This document shows positions 1 to 8,534 of a stretch of DNA of 64,000 nucleotides, in pieces. Location: the NCBI RefSeq assembly GCF_000214595.1, contig NZ_AFIG01000001.1, positions 2,026,382 through 2,090,381 on the forward strand. Reading direction: 5' to 3'. The stretch's first letter is position 1. Every line of letters begins with the position of its first letter. Below the pieces are notes generated by a model. The model ran no database searches and was not told where the DNA came from. It worked only from the letters and a program-made list of their open reading frames with translations. This stretch comes from Methylophaga thalassica MP. GTDB lineage: Bacteria; Pseudomonadota; Gammaproteobacteria; Nitrosococcales; Methylophagaceae. Both the position numbers and the translations under genes were made by a program.

Positions 1-1
1 A

Positions 2-1000
2 GATATCAATCACAATCCAAACGCACTTCTCTCCATTCCGCACTCATGGCAGCAGGCATTGCTTGCGCTTCCTAAAATAAGCGCATCGTTAACGCTTGAT
101 ATTAATATTAATTCACTCCCCTCTTCACAGCATAACGGTGCCATTCGATATGCCAAACGATTAAATACATCGGCAAATGGTCATGACCATCAGACCTTAT
201 TGATCGATCTCGCGTTAGATAATCTTCAACAACTCAGCGAGAGTGATATTCGAGCATGGCGACAGCACCATGACATTCTCTGCGCTATCAATGTTAATGA
301 TATTGAACAGTATCATTACTGCAAGTCTCACCGGCTGGATCTGTTAGAAGGTATTTTTTATACCAAACCAGACAAACATGCTGGACAGCCATTGCACCCT
401 TCGACTCAGACATTAATGTCCTTATTAGTCAGGCTGCAGGAAGAGGATGTAGAAACTGAAGATTTAACCGACATTATCAATCAGGATATTAGTCTGAGCT
501 ATAAACTCCTGCGTTTGATCAATTCAGCTTTTTTTGGTTTGCCAAAAAAAGTGGAAAGTACCAAGCAAGCCATTCTCATGCTGGGCTTAAATAAAATCAA
601 AACCTGGGCAAGCTTATTATGTCTGTCAGGTATGGATGATAAACCCAATGAACTACGTAATGTAGCCATGTTTCGTGGCAGAATGTGTGAACTGCTTGCC
701 AAATATTATAAAGGCCATTCCGATATGTTTTTCACCGTTGGTCTTTTGTCAGTACTTGATGCAATGTTGGATAGCTCACTTGCCGATATTATTGAACCCT
801 TACCGCTGACTGCAGAACTCAAAACTGCCCTGATTGATAAACAAGGCCCTGCAGGTAGAGCATTAGCTGATACACTTAGTTACGAACAAGCTGACTGGGA
901 AACAGTATCATCGTCTCCCATTCCCAAAGAAATATTAGTCAGAACCTATTTAGAATCTATTCAATGGGCAAAACAACTCACCATACAATTACAAGATTAA
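2..1000 (+). CDS. EAL/HDOD-type signalling protein, 5' end outside the window
   Basis: The reading frame is open from the first full codon at position 2, so the true start lies upstream and this is a 3' fragment of at least 332 residues. The C-terminal half, from about the segment after PLHPSTQT, looks like an HDOD domain (LLVRLQEEDVETEDLTDII, then KLLRLINSAFFGL, then ILMLGLNKI), as in YuxH-type proteins. The preceding residues resemble a degenerate EAL-like domain. HDOD proteins act as scaffolds in bacterial signalling and have no HD catalytic pair; none is seen. It ends 3 bases before aat. Domain assignment of the HDOD part is firm; the EAL-like part is inferred from family architecture. 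Confidence 0.8.
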   Translation, partial: DINHNPNALLSIPHSWQQALLALPKISASLTLDININSLPSSQHNGAIRYAKRLNTSANGHDHQTLLIDLALDNLQQLSESDIRAWRQHHDILCAINVNDIEQYHYCKSHRLDLLEGIFYTKPDKHAGQPLHPSTQTLMSLLVRLQEEDVETEDLTDIINQDISLSYKLLRLINSAFFGLPKKVESTKQAILMLGLNKIKTWASLLCLSGMDDKPNELRNVAMFRGRMCELLAKYYKGHSDMFFTVGLLSVLDAMLDSSLADIIEPLPLTAELKTALIDKQGPAGRALADTLSYEQADWETVSSSPIPKEILVRTYLESIQWAKQLTIQLQD

Positions 1001-1003
1001 GTT

Positions 1004-1726
1004 ATGTCTATCACATGGTTGGCCGCCAGCCCTGAAAGTATTTTCCCACCTGTAGAAAAAGCAACAGAACATGGCCTATTGGCTGCGGGGGGAGATCTAT
1101 CAGCAACACGATTATTAAAGGCTTATCAACACGGTATTTTTCCCTGGTTTAATAAAAATGATCCGATTTTATGGTGGTGTCCGGATCCTCGAATGGTGCT
1201 GTTTACCGATAAAGTACATATCAGCAAGAGCTTGAATAAAGTCATACGCAAAGGTGTTTTCAAGGTGACTATCGACCAGGCTTTTGAGCAAGTCATGAAA
1301 GCCTGTTCAGCGCCTCGGCAGAATCAGCCAACCGATCCAGATAATCGAACCTGGATACACAGCAATATGATCGACGCTTATACAGATTTACATCACCAGG
1401 GTTATGCCCATAGTATTGAGTGTTGGCAAGATGATAGGCTAGTGGGTGGGTTGTATGGTGTATCCATAGGCAAAGCGTTTTTTGGTGAATCTATGTTTAG
1501 TTTTGTGCCTGACAGCTCAAAAGTAGCGCTCATCGCATTATGTCAACAATTACAACGTTGGGATATGCCGATGATTGATTGCCAGATTTATTCCGATCAT
1601 CTATCCCGTATGGGGGCAGAAGAAATTTCCCGAACTCAGTTTATAAAAAAACTTAGCCCCCTATGCGCTGATGAAACACCACCTAAACAATGGCACTTAG
1701 ACACTGATTTACCTTACTCACTATGA
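1004..1726 (+). CDS. aat: Leucyl/phenylalanyl-tRNA--protein transferase
   Basis: This 240-residue protein transfers Leu or Phe from aminoacyl-tRNA to the N-terminus of proteins beginning with Lys or Arg, marking them for ClpS/ClpAP. Family hallmarks are the N-terminal GLLAAGGDLS stretch, HGIFPWF, the WWCPDPRMVLF block near residues 55-66 and FGESMFS near residue 160. Length matches the family (about 230). It lies directly upstream of bpt with an ATGA overlap and two genes before infA; aat is also close to infA in Escherichia coli. Cytoplasmic. Start chosen at the ATG 3 bases after the preceding stop. Confidence 0.97.
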   Translation: MSITWLAASPESIFPPVEKATEHGLLAAGGDLSATRLLKAYQHGIFPWFNKNDPILWWCPDPRMVLFTDKVHISKSLNKVIRKGVFKVTIDQAFEQVMKACSAPRQNQPTDPDNRTWIHSNMIDAYTDLHHQGYAHSIECWQDDRLVGGLYGVSIGKAFFGESMFSFVPDSSKVALIALCQQLQRWDMPMIDCQIYSDHLSRMGAEEISRTQFIKKLSPLCADETPPKQWHLDTDLPYSL

Positions 1727-2424
1727 GCCTGAATTTTTATCAAGATCAACCACATGCCTGTTCATATTTAAGCGGCAGACAAGCAAGAAACCTGTATCCG
1801 GATCCCAATAAACCGGCGAGCAAACATCTCTACAGTCACCTTATTCAACATGGATTCAGAAGAAGTGGCGATCACATCTATCGTCCTTTCTGCGCGGAAT
1901 GTGATTCCTGTGTCCCTGTGCGCATCAATATAAAAGAATTTAAACCTAACAGAAGCCAAAAACGCTGTTTGAAGCGAAATCAAGACGTACAGACTAGAAT
2001 TCATCCCGCTGAATATAGCTCGGTGCATTTTGAATTATATGAACGCTATATCGCAGGTCGTCATCTTGGCGGTGGGATGGATAACCCCACCCCATCTAGC
2101 TATACGAACTTTCTTACTAGTAGCTGGTGCGATACTGCTTTTCTTGAATTTTGGCTGGAAAATAAACTGATCGGCGTTGCCGTAACTGATTTCGTTGCCG
2201 ATGGAGCTTCTGCTTTTTATACTTTTTTTGATCCTGAACTTGCCAAACGAAGTTTAGGTACATTTGCCATTCTTAAACAAATTGAATTAGCAAAAAACTA
2301 TGATCTTTCATGGCTTTATCTTGGTTACTGGATTGCTGAAAGTCCTAAAATGTCATATAAAACAAACTTTTCAGGATTGGAAGGTTATTACACAGATTGG
2401 AAGAAGTTAGATAAAAAACTTTGA
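1723..2424 (+). CDS. bpt: Aspartate/glutamate leucyltransferase (bacterial ATE1-like)
   Basis: Bpt transfers Leu from Leu-tRNA to N-terminal Asp or Glu, feeding substrates to the same degradation branch as aat. The 233-residue sequence shows the ATE N-terminal cysteine region (CAECDSCVPVRI around residues 57-68), the RSQKRCLKRN segment and the C-terminal GYWI/SPKMSYK motif of the ATE/Bpt family. It overlaps aat by 4 bases (ATGA), so the two transferases are probably translationally coupled. Older annotation calls this family arginyltransferase; in gammaproteobacteria Bpt activity (Leu transfer) is the better call, though substrate specificity cannot be read directly from the sequence. Confidence 0.95.
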   Translation: MSLNFYQDQPHACSYLSGRQARNLYPDPNKPASKHLYSHLIQHGFRRSGDHIYRPFCAECDSCVPVRINIKEFKPNRSQKRCLKRNQDVQTRIHPAEYSSVHFELYERYIAGRHLGGGMDNPTPSSYTNFLTSSWCDTAFLEFWLENKLIGVAVTDFVADGASAFYTFFDPELAKRSLGTFAILKQIELAKNYDLSWLYLGYWIAESPKMSYKTNFSGLEGYYTDWKKLDKKL

Positions 2425-2479
2425 ATAATCAGTGATTTTACGGCAAAATGGTCTTTTTAATTCAAGAACATTAGAGTTT

Positions 2480-2698
2480 ATGGCAAAAGAAGAACATATT
2501 GAGTTTGAAGGCACAGTAATTGATACCATGCCTAACACCACTTTCCGTGTCGAACTGGAAAACGGTCATGTGGTAACAGCGCATATTTCAGGAAAAATGC
2601 GTAAAAACTATATTCGTATTCTTACTGGTGACAAAGTCACTGTCCAGCTTACACCTTACGACTTAACCAAAGGTCGCATCGTCTACCGCGCTCGCTAA
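2480..2698 (+). CDS. infA: Translation initiation factor IF-1
   Basis: The 72-residue protein is a single S1-like OB fold ([11 protein letters not shown] start, [31 protein letters not shown]). It binds the ribosomal A site with IF-2 and IF-3 during initiation. An in-frame ATG exists 48 bases upstream, but the family always begins MAKE/MSKE and has 72 residues, so the start at 2480 is chosen. It follows bpt by about 55 bases and may be co-transcribed with aat-bpt or have its own promoter. Confidence 0.98.
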   Translation: MAKEEHIEFEGTVIDTMPNTTFRVELENGHVVTAHISGKMRKNYIRILTGDKVTVQLTPYDLTKGRIVYRAR

Positions 2699-2767
2699 AA
2701 CTTCTTCCATAAGCCACGTCATGTGGCACAGCGAAAAAACAATAAACTCTGAACTCTCCATGATTTT

Positions 2768-2793
2768 CATCTGAATTAAAATTAATTCAGATG
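2768..2793. repeat. Perfect 12-bp-arm palindrome between infA and dsbB
   Basis: CATCTGAATTAA is followed after an AA spacer by its exact reverse complement. The right arm contains the stop codon of dsbB (2787-2789). There is no T-run on either strand immediately after it and the stem is AT-rich, so it is not a textbook intrinsic terminator, although its position between two convergent genes suggests a role in 3'-end formation or mRNA protection. Confidence 0.75.
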
Positions 2794-3290
2794 AAGTCAG
2801 GATGTTTATGATGCCCAAACAGCTGTTTTAAGCCCACCAGACACATCACAATAAAAGCAATGAATGTCCAGGCTGGAATGCTTAGATTGAGGAATGTCCA
2901 CAATACGTCAGCGCACTCACCAGACCCTTTCAGCACCATATCAACAGCTTGGCTCAATGGAAAATTTTCCAAGATAAAATTCAATCCAGGACCACAACTA
3001 GGCACCTGATCTTCGGGGAGATTCTGTATCCATACATGACGTGCAGATATTGCCGCACCGATTCCAGCAGCTAATAAGACTAAAAAGCCGTATACCCGTC
3101 GTCCCGTCGTAACGGGATTATGAATGGCGCCAATTAAAAAGAACACTCCAGCGACAAAAACCATGACTCGTTGCAATATACATAAAGGGCAGGGTTCTAA
3201 ATGCTCAATAAACTGAAAATAACCAGCAATAAGCAACATACTCAAACAGGCCAGAAACCCAACGAGAAAGACGCCACGAAATGAATTCAA
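2787..3290 (-). CDS. dsbB: Disulfide bond formation protein B
   Basis: This inner-membrane protein reoxidises DsbA and passes electrons to quinone. The 167-residue sequence has four hydrophobic segments and both redox pairs: C34-PL-C37 in the first periplasmic loop, and C99 with C126 in the second. The usual length is about 165-175 residues. No dsbA is adjacent. It is transcribed alone, divergent from the zinc-ribbon gene at 3362, and converges on infA. The stop codon lies within a perfect palindrome. Confidence 0.96.
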   Translation of the reverse strand: MNSFRGVFLVGFLACLSMLLIAGYFQFIEHLEPCPLCILQRVMVFVAGVFFLIGAIHNPVTTGRRVYGFLVLLAAGIGAAISARHVWIQNLPEDQVPSCGPGLNFILENFPLSQAVDMVLKGSGECADVLWTFLNLSIPAWTFIAFIVMCLVGLKQLFGHHKHPDFI

Positions 3291-3361
3291 AACAGACTCC
3301 TTAAGTCAATTAATCTGTGTTAAGTTAACCTAAAAAACGCAAGGATAAAAGGATTACGGAG

Positions 3362-3877
3362 ATGGATGACGAAAATTTCGAAAAAAAACTGACCGCTGCC
3401 TACGACAAAATGATGGAACGCCTGAATGACTTTCTGGATGATGCGGAACAACAGGCGCTACCGACGCTTCAACGTAATCTTGATAAAGCCAAACAACAAG
3501 CCATCGAATTAAAAGAGTTAACACATGATGAAGCAGAAAAAGTAGCAGCTTATCTCCGCCGTGACTTACATGATGCGGCTGAGTATCTTGAATCATCAGG
3601 CAAAACATTTTCAAACTGGCTGACCTTTGACTTACAACTTGTCGAAGAACGTATGCTCGAATTATTTGCTAGTGTGGCTGATAAAACTCGCTTGGAATTA
3701 GAACAGCTCGCCCAACAAGCCGAAAAATCACAGCAATATCACACGGGGGAAATTACCGGCATCGGTACGCTCTATTGTGAATCGTGTGGTTGTGAAATGC
3801 ACTTTAAGAAAACAAGCCGTATCCCACCCTGTCCGAAATGTCATAAAACTACTTTTAACAGGAAAAAACTGGTCTAA
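3362..3877 (+). CDS. YbeL-like zinc-ribbon protein (DUF1451)
   Basis: The 171-residue protein has a long charged helical region (residues 1-130, rich in E, K, Q and A, coiled-coil-like) and a C-terminal four-cysteine zinc ribbon (CESCGCEMHF and CPKCHK). This is the layout of the DUF1451/YbeL family, whose function is unknown. AAGGA lies 8 bases before the ATG. It converges on roxA with a 4-base overlap of the two stop ends. No enzymatic residues are evident; a nucleic-acid or protein-binding role is only a guess. Confidence 0.88.
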   Translation: MDDENFEKKLTAAYDKMMERLNDFLDDAEQQALPTLQRNLDKAKQQAIELKELTHDEAEKVAAYLRRDLHDAAEYLESSGKTFSNWLTFDLQLVEERMLELFASVADKTRLELEQLAQQAEKSQQYHTGEITGIGTLYCESCGCEMHFKKTSRIPPCPKCHKTTFNRKKLV

Positions 3878-5046
3878 CGGCTTAGCCAGTACCATGCACC
3901 GTGTTCAACAAGAGAACTCAGTACCCGCTCTGCTCCTTCATGCTGCTGAAGTAATCGCCATTGTTCACCTTTAATTGCAGAGCTGCCAGTGAGTATATCG
4001 ACAACCGCCTTATACGATGGATCAACAACCAGCCTTTCTCCTGCAACAAACAGGAAAATATTTTGCTCAGCAACTGTCCAGGCTAATCGAATATATGGGT
4101 TACGCTGTAACTCTGCTCCCGCTTCAAACTGGGCAGATATTGACAGGGTATTATCATCTGTATGATATTCATCAGCCAACCATTCCAGCGAGGGTTTAGT
4201 CTGGGTGACCAAACGGCCTAATGCAGACTGTAAAAGCGCGTCAGAATGATTAATAGTATCAATCAGACTTTGTTTAAAACGTGCGATCGCCGCCCCATCA
4301 ATTTGCGTCTCACTAACATTAAGACGCAAATCAGGATCACTATAATGCCTTTCCCCAACAACTGACTCTGCTAGTTCCTGTAAATACGCATCTAACACTT
4401 CTGTTTGTGTTGGCGCCCTGAAACCAATAGAAAACGTCATACAGTCATTCATGGCGACACCATGATGTGCAAAGTGTGGTGGTAAATAAAGCATATCGCC
4501 GGGTTCGAGTTCCCAACTTTCATCTGCATTGAAATCAGCCAAAATTTTCAGATCTAAACCATCGATTAAATCAGCATCTAATATGGGCTCAGCACCTATT
4601 TGCCAGTGCCTTATACCTTTGGCTTGCAATAAAAATACATCATAACCATCTGTATGCGGCCCTACGCTTCCACCTACAGGCGCATAACTGATCATCAAGT
4701 CATCACGCCGCCATTCGGGAATAAAGCTGAACTGGCGTGTTATATCAGCCAAAACAGGTTCATGTTTATCCATATCCTGAACCAATAACGTCCAATGAGA
4801 CTCAGGCAACTGAGAAAAATCTTCTTCCGTAAAAGGTCCATGTCGACACTTCCAGGGACCAGAGTTGGTATGTTCTTCAATAAGACGGGACTCGACATCA
4901 TCCTGACAGGCAAAACCAGCCAGTTCATCAGGTGTAATCGGAGATTCAAAGTCAGGAAAAGCTTGTCTGATCAGTAATGGCTTTTTTTGCCAGTATTCAT
5001 CTAAAAAAGCCTGTTGAGATAAACCTGTATTAAAAAACTCAGTCAT
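3874..5046 (-). CDS. roxA: Ribosomal protein L16 arginine 3-hydroxylase (JmjC/cupin oxygenase)
   Basis: RoxA/YcfD is an Fe(II)- and 2-oxoglutarate-dependent oxygenase that hydroxylates an arginine of ribosomal protein uL16. The 390-residue sequence carries the iron-binding triad in the expected places: H131 and D133 in the GPHTDGYD motif and a third histidine near residue 194 in the PPHFAHHG stretch. KPLLIRQAFP near the N-terminus and the C-terminal winged-helix-like dimer region also fit. Escherichia coli YcfD has 373 residues. The gene starts immediately downstream of the histidine phosphatase with a 4-base overlap, so the two are probably co-transcribed. Confidence 0.92.
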   Translation of the reverse strand: MTEFFNTGLSQQAFLDEYWQKKPLLIRQAFPDFESPITPDELAGFACQDDVESRLIEEHTNSGPWKCRHGPFTEEDFSQLPESHWTLLVQDMDKHEPVLADITRQFSFIPEWRRDDLMISYAPVGGSVGPHTDGYDVFLLQAKGIRHWQIGAEPILDADLIDGLDLKILADFNADESWELEPGDMLYLPPHFAHHGVAMNDCMTFSIGFRAPTQTEVLDAYLQELAESVVGERHYSDPDLRLNVSETQIDGAAIARFKQSLIDTINHSDALLQSALGRLVTQTKPSLEWLADEYHTDDNTLSISAQFEAGAELQRNPYIRLAWTVAEQNIFLFVAGERLVVDPSYKAVVDILTGSSAIKGEQWRLLQQHEGAERVLSSLVEHGAWYWLSR

Positions 5047-5645
5047 AGCTGTCCTGCATGAAATAACAATCTTGCAAATTCATTTTTGCCATCAAGATAG
5101 ACTTCGATTCGACTTAGACAGGCATAGGGCACATCAATGTGAAATACGGCTTCAAGCGGCATTGATAAAATATGTGCCAACAATAAACGAATAACGCCTG
5201 CATGTGTCACAAGCAAGATATGACGTTGCTGATATTGTTGCAGCATGTCCTGCCAGGCAGTTATACATCGTTGTTGAAACACGATTAACGACTCGGCTTG
5301 TGGTGGTGTATTACGTATAGGATCCTCATAGAAAGCAAAGAACCGTTGCTGATCTGTTTTCTGTAATTCTTCAGCAGTTTTACCTTCCCATTCACCAAAC
5401 CCCATTTCGATAAAGCCGGGAACATACGTCAGAGAAAGTCCGGTATCACGACTCAGCTCTTCAGCAAAACTGGCACAACGATTTAAAGGTGAGGTAATAA
5501 TCTGCTGCCAGGGCAAGTCATTTTTCAGATGCTCTCGCATCTGTTCAAGACCCATGCGAGTCAGCGAATAATCCAGCTGACCACGATAAACACCCTCACC
5601 TTCCGTCTCACCATGTCGTAATAAATCAATCGTGGTCACAGACAT
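5043..5645 (-). CDS. Histidine phosphatase family protein (CobC/phosphoglycerate mutase-like)
   Basis: The protein has the histidine phosphatase signature LLRHGE with the phospho-accepting H11 and a second conserved histidine in VTHAGVIR near the C-terminal third. About 200 residues, typical for small cytosolic members such as alpha-ribazole phosphatase. An upstream ATG at 5678 would overlap nfeD by 32 bases; the chosen start avoids this and places the catalytic motif close to the N-terminus as in the family. Substrate unknown: a cobalamin importer lies 3.5 kb away, but no cobalamin synthesis genes are present, so a CobC role is only one option. Confidence 0.85.
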   Translation of the reverse strand: MSVTTIDLLRHGETEGEGVYRGQLDYSLTRMGLEQMREHLKNDLPWQQIITSPLNRCASFAEELSRDTGLSLTYVPGFIEMGFGEWEGKTAEELQKTDQQRFFAFYEDPIRNTPPQAESLIVFQQRCITAWQDMLQQYQQRHILLVTHAGVIRLLLAHILSMPLEAVFHIDVPYACLSRIEVYLDGKNEFARLLFHAGQL

Positions 5646-5646
5646 T

Positions 5647-6087
5647 TCAGTCGATAGACTCCACGGTAAATACCACATTGTTTAAAGCCACAATCCTGAC
5701 TTTTTTACCTACGGGACTATCAACGCCTTGTATCTTCCATGTTGAATCATCCAATTTTATTTTACCGACGCCATCAACAATAGGGGTTTGTAAAGTAATG
5801 ATACGACCAATATATTGCTCGCCACGCTTGTTTAAATTAGGTTGATCACTTAACAGAGGATGATCGCGATAATACTGTCGCCAGACAAGAATGCTCACTA
5901 TCGATAAGAGTGCGAATATTAATAACTGATATTGCCACGATAAGTCTGGAAAAAGTAAGAGGAATAGCCCCGTTATAAACGCAGCAATTCCCATCCATAA
6001 AGCAAAAAATGTTGGCAATAGTATTTCGATAATAATCAGGCCAACACCTAATATCCACCAATGCCAGAAATCAACAATAAAGGGCAT
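5647..6087 (-). CDS. NfeD family membrane protein
   Basis: The 146-residue protein has three or four hydrophobic segments in its first 80 residues and then a small soluble OB-fold-like domain (GEQYIGRIITLQTPIVDGVGKIKLDDSTWKI is split here: motif GRIITL, then GVGKI, then STWKI). This is the short NfeD type (YbbJ-like). NfeD proteins pair with SPFH proteins in membranes; here the SPFH gene qmcA is immediately upstream (2-base gap), the standard arrangement. The exact role is not established in the family. Confidence 0.9.
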   Translation of the reverse strand: MPFIVDFWHWWILGVGLIIIEILLPTFFALWMGIAAFITGLFLLLFPDLSWQYQLLIFALLSIVSILVWRQYYRDHPLLSDQPNLNKRGEQYIGRIITLQTPIVDGVGKIKLDDSTWKIQGVDSPVGKKVRIVALNNVVFTVESID

Positions 6088-6089
6088 GA

Positions 6090-7013
6090 TTACGCTCCTT
6101 TTTTATTGAACGCTTCTTTTGCCAGTTCCGCGATACCGGCAACGGATCCAATCACATTGCTGGCTTCAAGTGGCATCATAATGATTTTATGATTATCGGC
6201 TGAAGCCATATCTTTTAAGGCTTCCACGTATTTTTGTGCGACGAAGTAGTTGATGGCTTGAACATCACCTTTCGCAATGGCTTCTGACACCATCATGGTG
6301 GCTTTTGCTTCCGCTTCGGCAAGACGTTCACGCGCTTCAGCGTCACGCATAGCGGCTTCAAGACGACCTTCCGCTTCTAATACTGCGGCCTGTTTTTCAC
6401 CTTCTGCACGTAAAATTTCAGATTGACGATGCCCTTCTGCTTCAAGGATAGAAGCACGTTTTGTTCTATCTGCTTTTAACTGGCGGCTCATCGCCTCAAC
6501 CAGTCCCTGATCCGGTTCCAGATCTTTAATTTCAATCCGCGTGACTTTGACTCCCCAAGGTGTGGTGGCGTCATCCACAACGTTGAGTAACCGCGCATTG
6601 ATATCATCACGTTTTGATAACAATTCATCCAGATCCATAGAGCCCATCACGGTACGAATATTGGTCATGGTGAGATTTAAGATAGCGTTATCCAGTCCGC
6701 TGACTTCGTATGCTGCTTTAGCCGCTTCAATCACCTGAAAGAAGACCACACCATCTACGCGCACGGTGGCATTATCTTTGGTGATAATTTCCTGAGAAGG
6801 CACATCCAGCACCTGCTCCATCATATTTATCTTGGCACCGATTCGATCAATGACAGGTACAATCAAATGCAAGCCGGGCGATAATGTTCTAGTGTAACGG
6901 CCAAAACGTTCAACGGTATATTCGCGTCCCTGTTGAACTGCCTTGACGCCCATCATGATGACGACCACCATCAGCACAACAATAATTAACACAAAACTAG
7001 AAAATCCATCCAT
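6090..7013 (-). CDS. qmcA: SPFH/band-7 membrane protein, QmcA-like
   Basis: A 307-residue stomatin/prohibitin relative. One N-terminal hydrophobic helix (about residues 5-27) is followed by the SPFH domain (VERFGRYTRTLSPGLH, then the FFQV segment) and a long Ala/Glu-rich coiled coil (residues about 190-260), then a hydrophobic C-terminal tail. An ATG 33 bases upstream is in frame, but the start at 7013 has GAGGG 7 bases before it and gives the usual short N-terminus. These proteins oligomerise into large membrane cages or microdomains; the partner NfeD gene follows directly. Confidence 0.93.
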   Translation of the reverse strand: MDGFSSFVLIIVVLMVVVIMMGVKAVQQGREYTVERFGRYTRTLSPGLHLIVPVIDRIGAKINMMEQVLDVPSQEIITKDNATVRVDGVVFFQVIEAAKAAYEVSGLDNAILNLTMTNIRTVMGSMDLDELLSKRDDINARLLNVVDDATTPWGVKVTRIEIKDLEPDQGLVEAMSRQLKADRTKRASILEAEGHRQSEILRAEGEKQAAVLEAEGRLEAAMRDAEARERLAEAEAKATMMVSEAIAKGDVQAINYFVAQKYVEALKDMASADNHKIIMMPLEASNVIGSVAGIAELAKEAFNKKGA

Positions 7014-7155
7014 TATTACACCCTCTCGTTCATCGACATTGATCAAACATATTGTTGAAATAATAGCAGCATTGCTACTTCAGATTGTTTATCACTTGAA
7101 TAATAGGTTTTATTCAGTGGACAATACATAGAAATACTTCCCGAATAGAGTCATT

Positions 7156-7791
7156 ATGAAAACACAAGCACAGTTTTTTTCACTGTTTATCTTCTTCCTG
7201 CTTTCGATGGTAAGCACCTCTGCAGCAGCTCAACAGTGGTATAAAGCAGAATTAGTGGTTTTCGAAAGATATAGTGGTGCAAATGCTGAACACTGGCCTG
7301 AAATGCGCGCCATTAACAATGGCAGCTTGAGCCCGAGTGCCAACAATAATCTCATCAAACCGGCTGGTACCGATTTATTATCTGGCGTTGTATCACGACT
7401 CAATAATGCGTCCAATTATCGCGTGCTCTACCACCAAGCCTGGCAACAACCGATTATGAGTAAAGGCAGTGCAAGAAGTATTCAAATTAATTCAAGTAAT
7501 GGTCTGGTCGAAGGCCAAATCAAACTGTATCGGGTTAATTATCTGCATGCTGATATTGATGTCTGGTTTAAAGAAAACGGTAATCTGCCTGTCAGCAGTA
7601 CTGGCACAGCGACTGAATCACAAACCTACCCCAATAACCCACATCTGAGCCAAATTCGTCGTATCCGTAGTAAAAACTTAATTTACTTTGATCACCCACG
7701 TGTGGCAGCCATTCTGGAGATTGTTCCGGTAGCGACACCGGCTTCAGCGGTATCAAAAACACCGGAAACTTATTCTTTACCTGAAAACTAG
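7156..7791 (+). CDS. CsiV-like periplasmic protein
   Basis: The 211-residue protein has a cleavable signal peptide (residues 1-25, ending SAAA-QQWY) and the pattern YKAELVVFER, YRVLYHQAWQQP, GQIKLYRVNYLHADIDVWF, NLIYFDHPRVAAILEI typical of the CsiV family. CsiV in Pseudomonas and relatives is a periplasmic peptidoglycan-associated protein linked to cell shape. Elsewhere it often neighbours mfd; that is not the case here. Its 3' end overlaps the convergent phosphorylase gene by 4 bases. Family identity is from pattern recognition; function is inferred. Confidence 0.78.
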   Translation: MKTQAQFFSLFIFFLLSMVSTSAAAQQWYKAELVVFERYSGANAEHWPEMRAINNGSLSPSANNNLIKPAGTDLLSGVVSRLNNASNYRVLYHQAWQQPIMSKGSARSIQINSSNGLVEGQIKLYRVNYLHADIDVWFKENGNLPVSSTGTATESQTYPNNPHLSQIRRIRSKNLIYFDHPRVAAILEIVPVATPASAVSKTPETYSLPEN

Positions 7792-8534
7792 CCTGATAGC
7801 TGTTTCATCACATTGGCGATGATGGTTTTCACATCATCAATGCCACCGGCAAGGGTTTGTTGAATTTCATCCATTGTCAGCACATTATTTGTAATGCCCG
7901 CTGCCCAATTAGCCACGACAGCCAATGTCGCATAAGAAAGCTCAGCTTCTCTGGCCAGGCAGGCTTCCGGCATTCCTGTCATCCCGACCAAATCACAACC
8001 ATCTCTTTCTAAACGACGAATTTCCGCAGCAGTTTCCAGTCTCGGGCCCTGAACCGCGGCATATGTTGCACCATCTAAAGCTGTCAGGCCCGCATCAGCC
8101 GCAGCTTTTAATAATATTTCACGCAGTTCTCGATCATAAGGCCAGGTAAAATCAATATGATTATCAGCGCGGAATTGTTCACTAAAAAAGCTTTGTTCCC
8201 GACCATGGGTGTAATCAATAATTTGATCCGGCACAGCCAATACACCCGGTGCAAACTTATCTGTAATACCGCCCACCGCGGCAACAGCCAAAATATCGGT
8301 GACACCGATGGTTTTCAATGCATGAATGTTCGCTCGGTAATTAATGCGATGCGGCGGAATATTATGCCGATCGCCATGACGTGGTAAAAAAGCTACTTGT
8401 TTACCGTTCAACGTGCCCATTTTTATCGCTGATGAGGGATCACCATAAGGTGTTTCGACGTGTTTTTGTTCCGTTATTTCCAAACCTGGGTACTGCGTCA
8501 GACCACTTCCGCCAATGATGCCTAATAAACGCAT
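7788..8534 (-). CDS. S-methyl-5'-thioinosine phosphorylase (MTAP-family)
   Basis: Purine nucleoside/MTA phosphorylase family protein of 248 residues: IIGGSGL phosphate-binding start, FLPRHGDRHNIPPHRINYRAN, and GMTGMPEACLAREAELSYA. Human MTA phosphorylase uses two aspartates in the SYATVTDYDCW region to bind adenine; here the corresponding stretch reads ATLAVVANW, with Asn in the position that prefers 6-oxopurines. That, and its position directly downstream of a hypoxanthine phosphoribosyltransferase, supports methylthioinosine (as in Pseudomonas aeruginosa) rather than methylthioadenosine as substrate. Product hypoxanthine would be salvaged by the upstream gene. Specificity is inferred, not shown. 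Confidence 0.85.
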   Translation of the reverse strand: MRLLGIIGGSGLTQYPGLEITEQKHVETPYGDPSSAIKMGTLNGKQVAFLPRHGDRHNIPPHRINYRANIHALKTIGVTDILAVAAVGGITDKFAPGVLAVPDQIIDYTHGREQSFFSEQFRADNHIDFTWPYDRELREILLKAAADAGLTALDGATYAAVQGPRLETAAEIRRLERDGCDLVGMTGMPEACLAREAELSYATLAVVANWAAGITNNVLTMDEIQQTLAGGIDDVKTIIANVMKQLSG

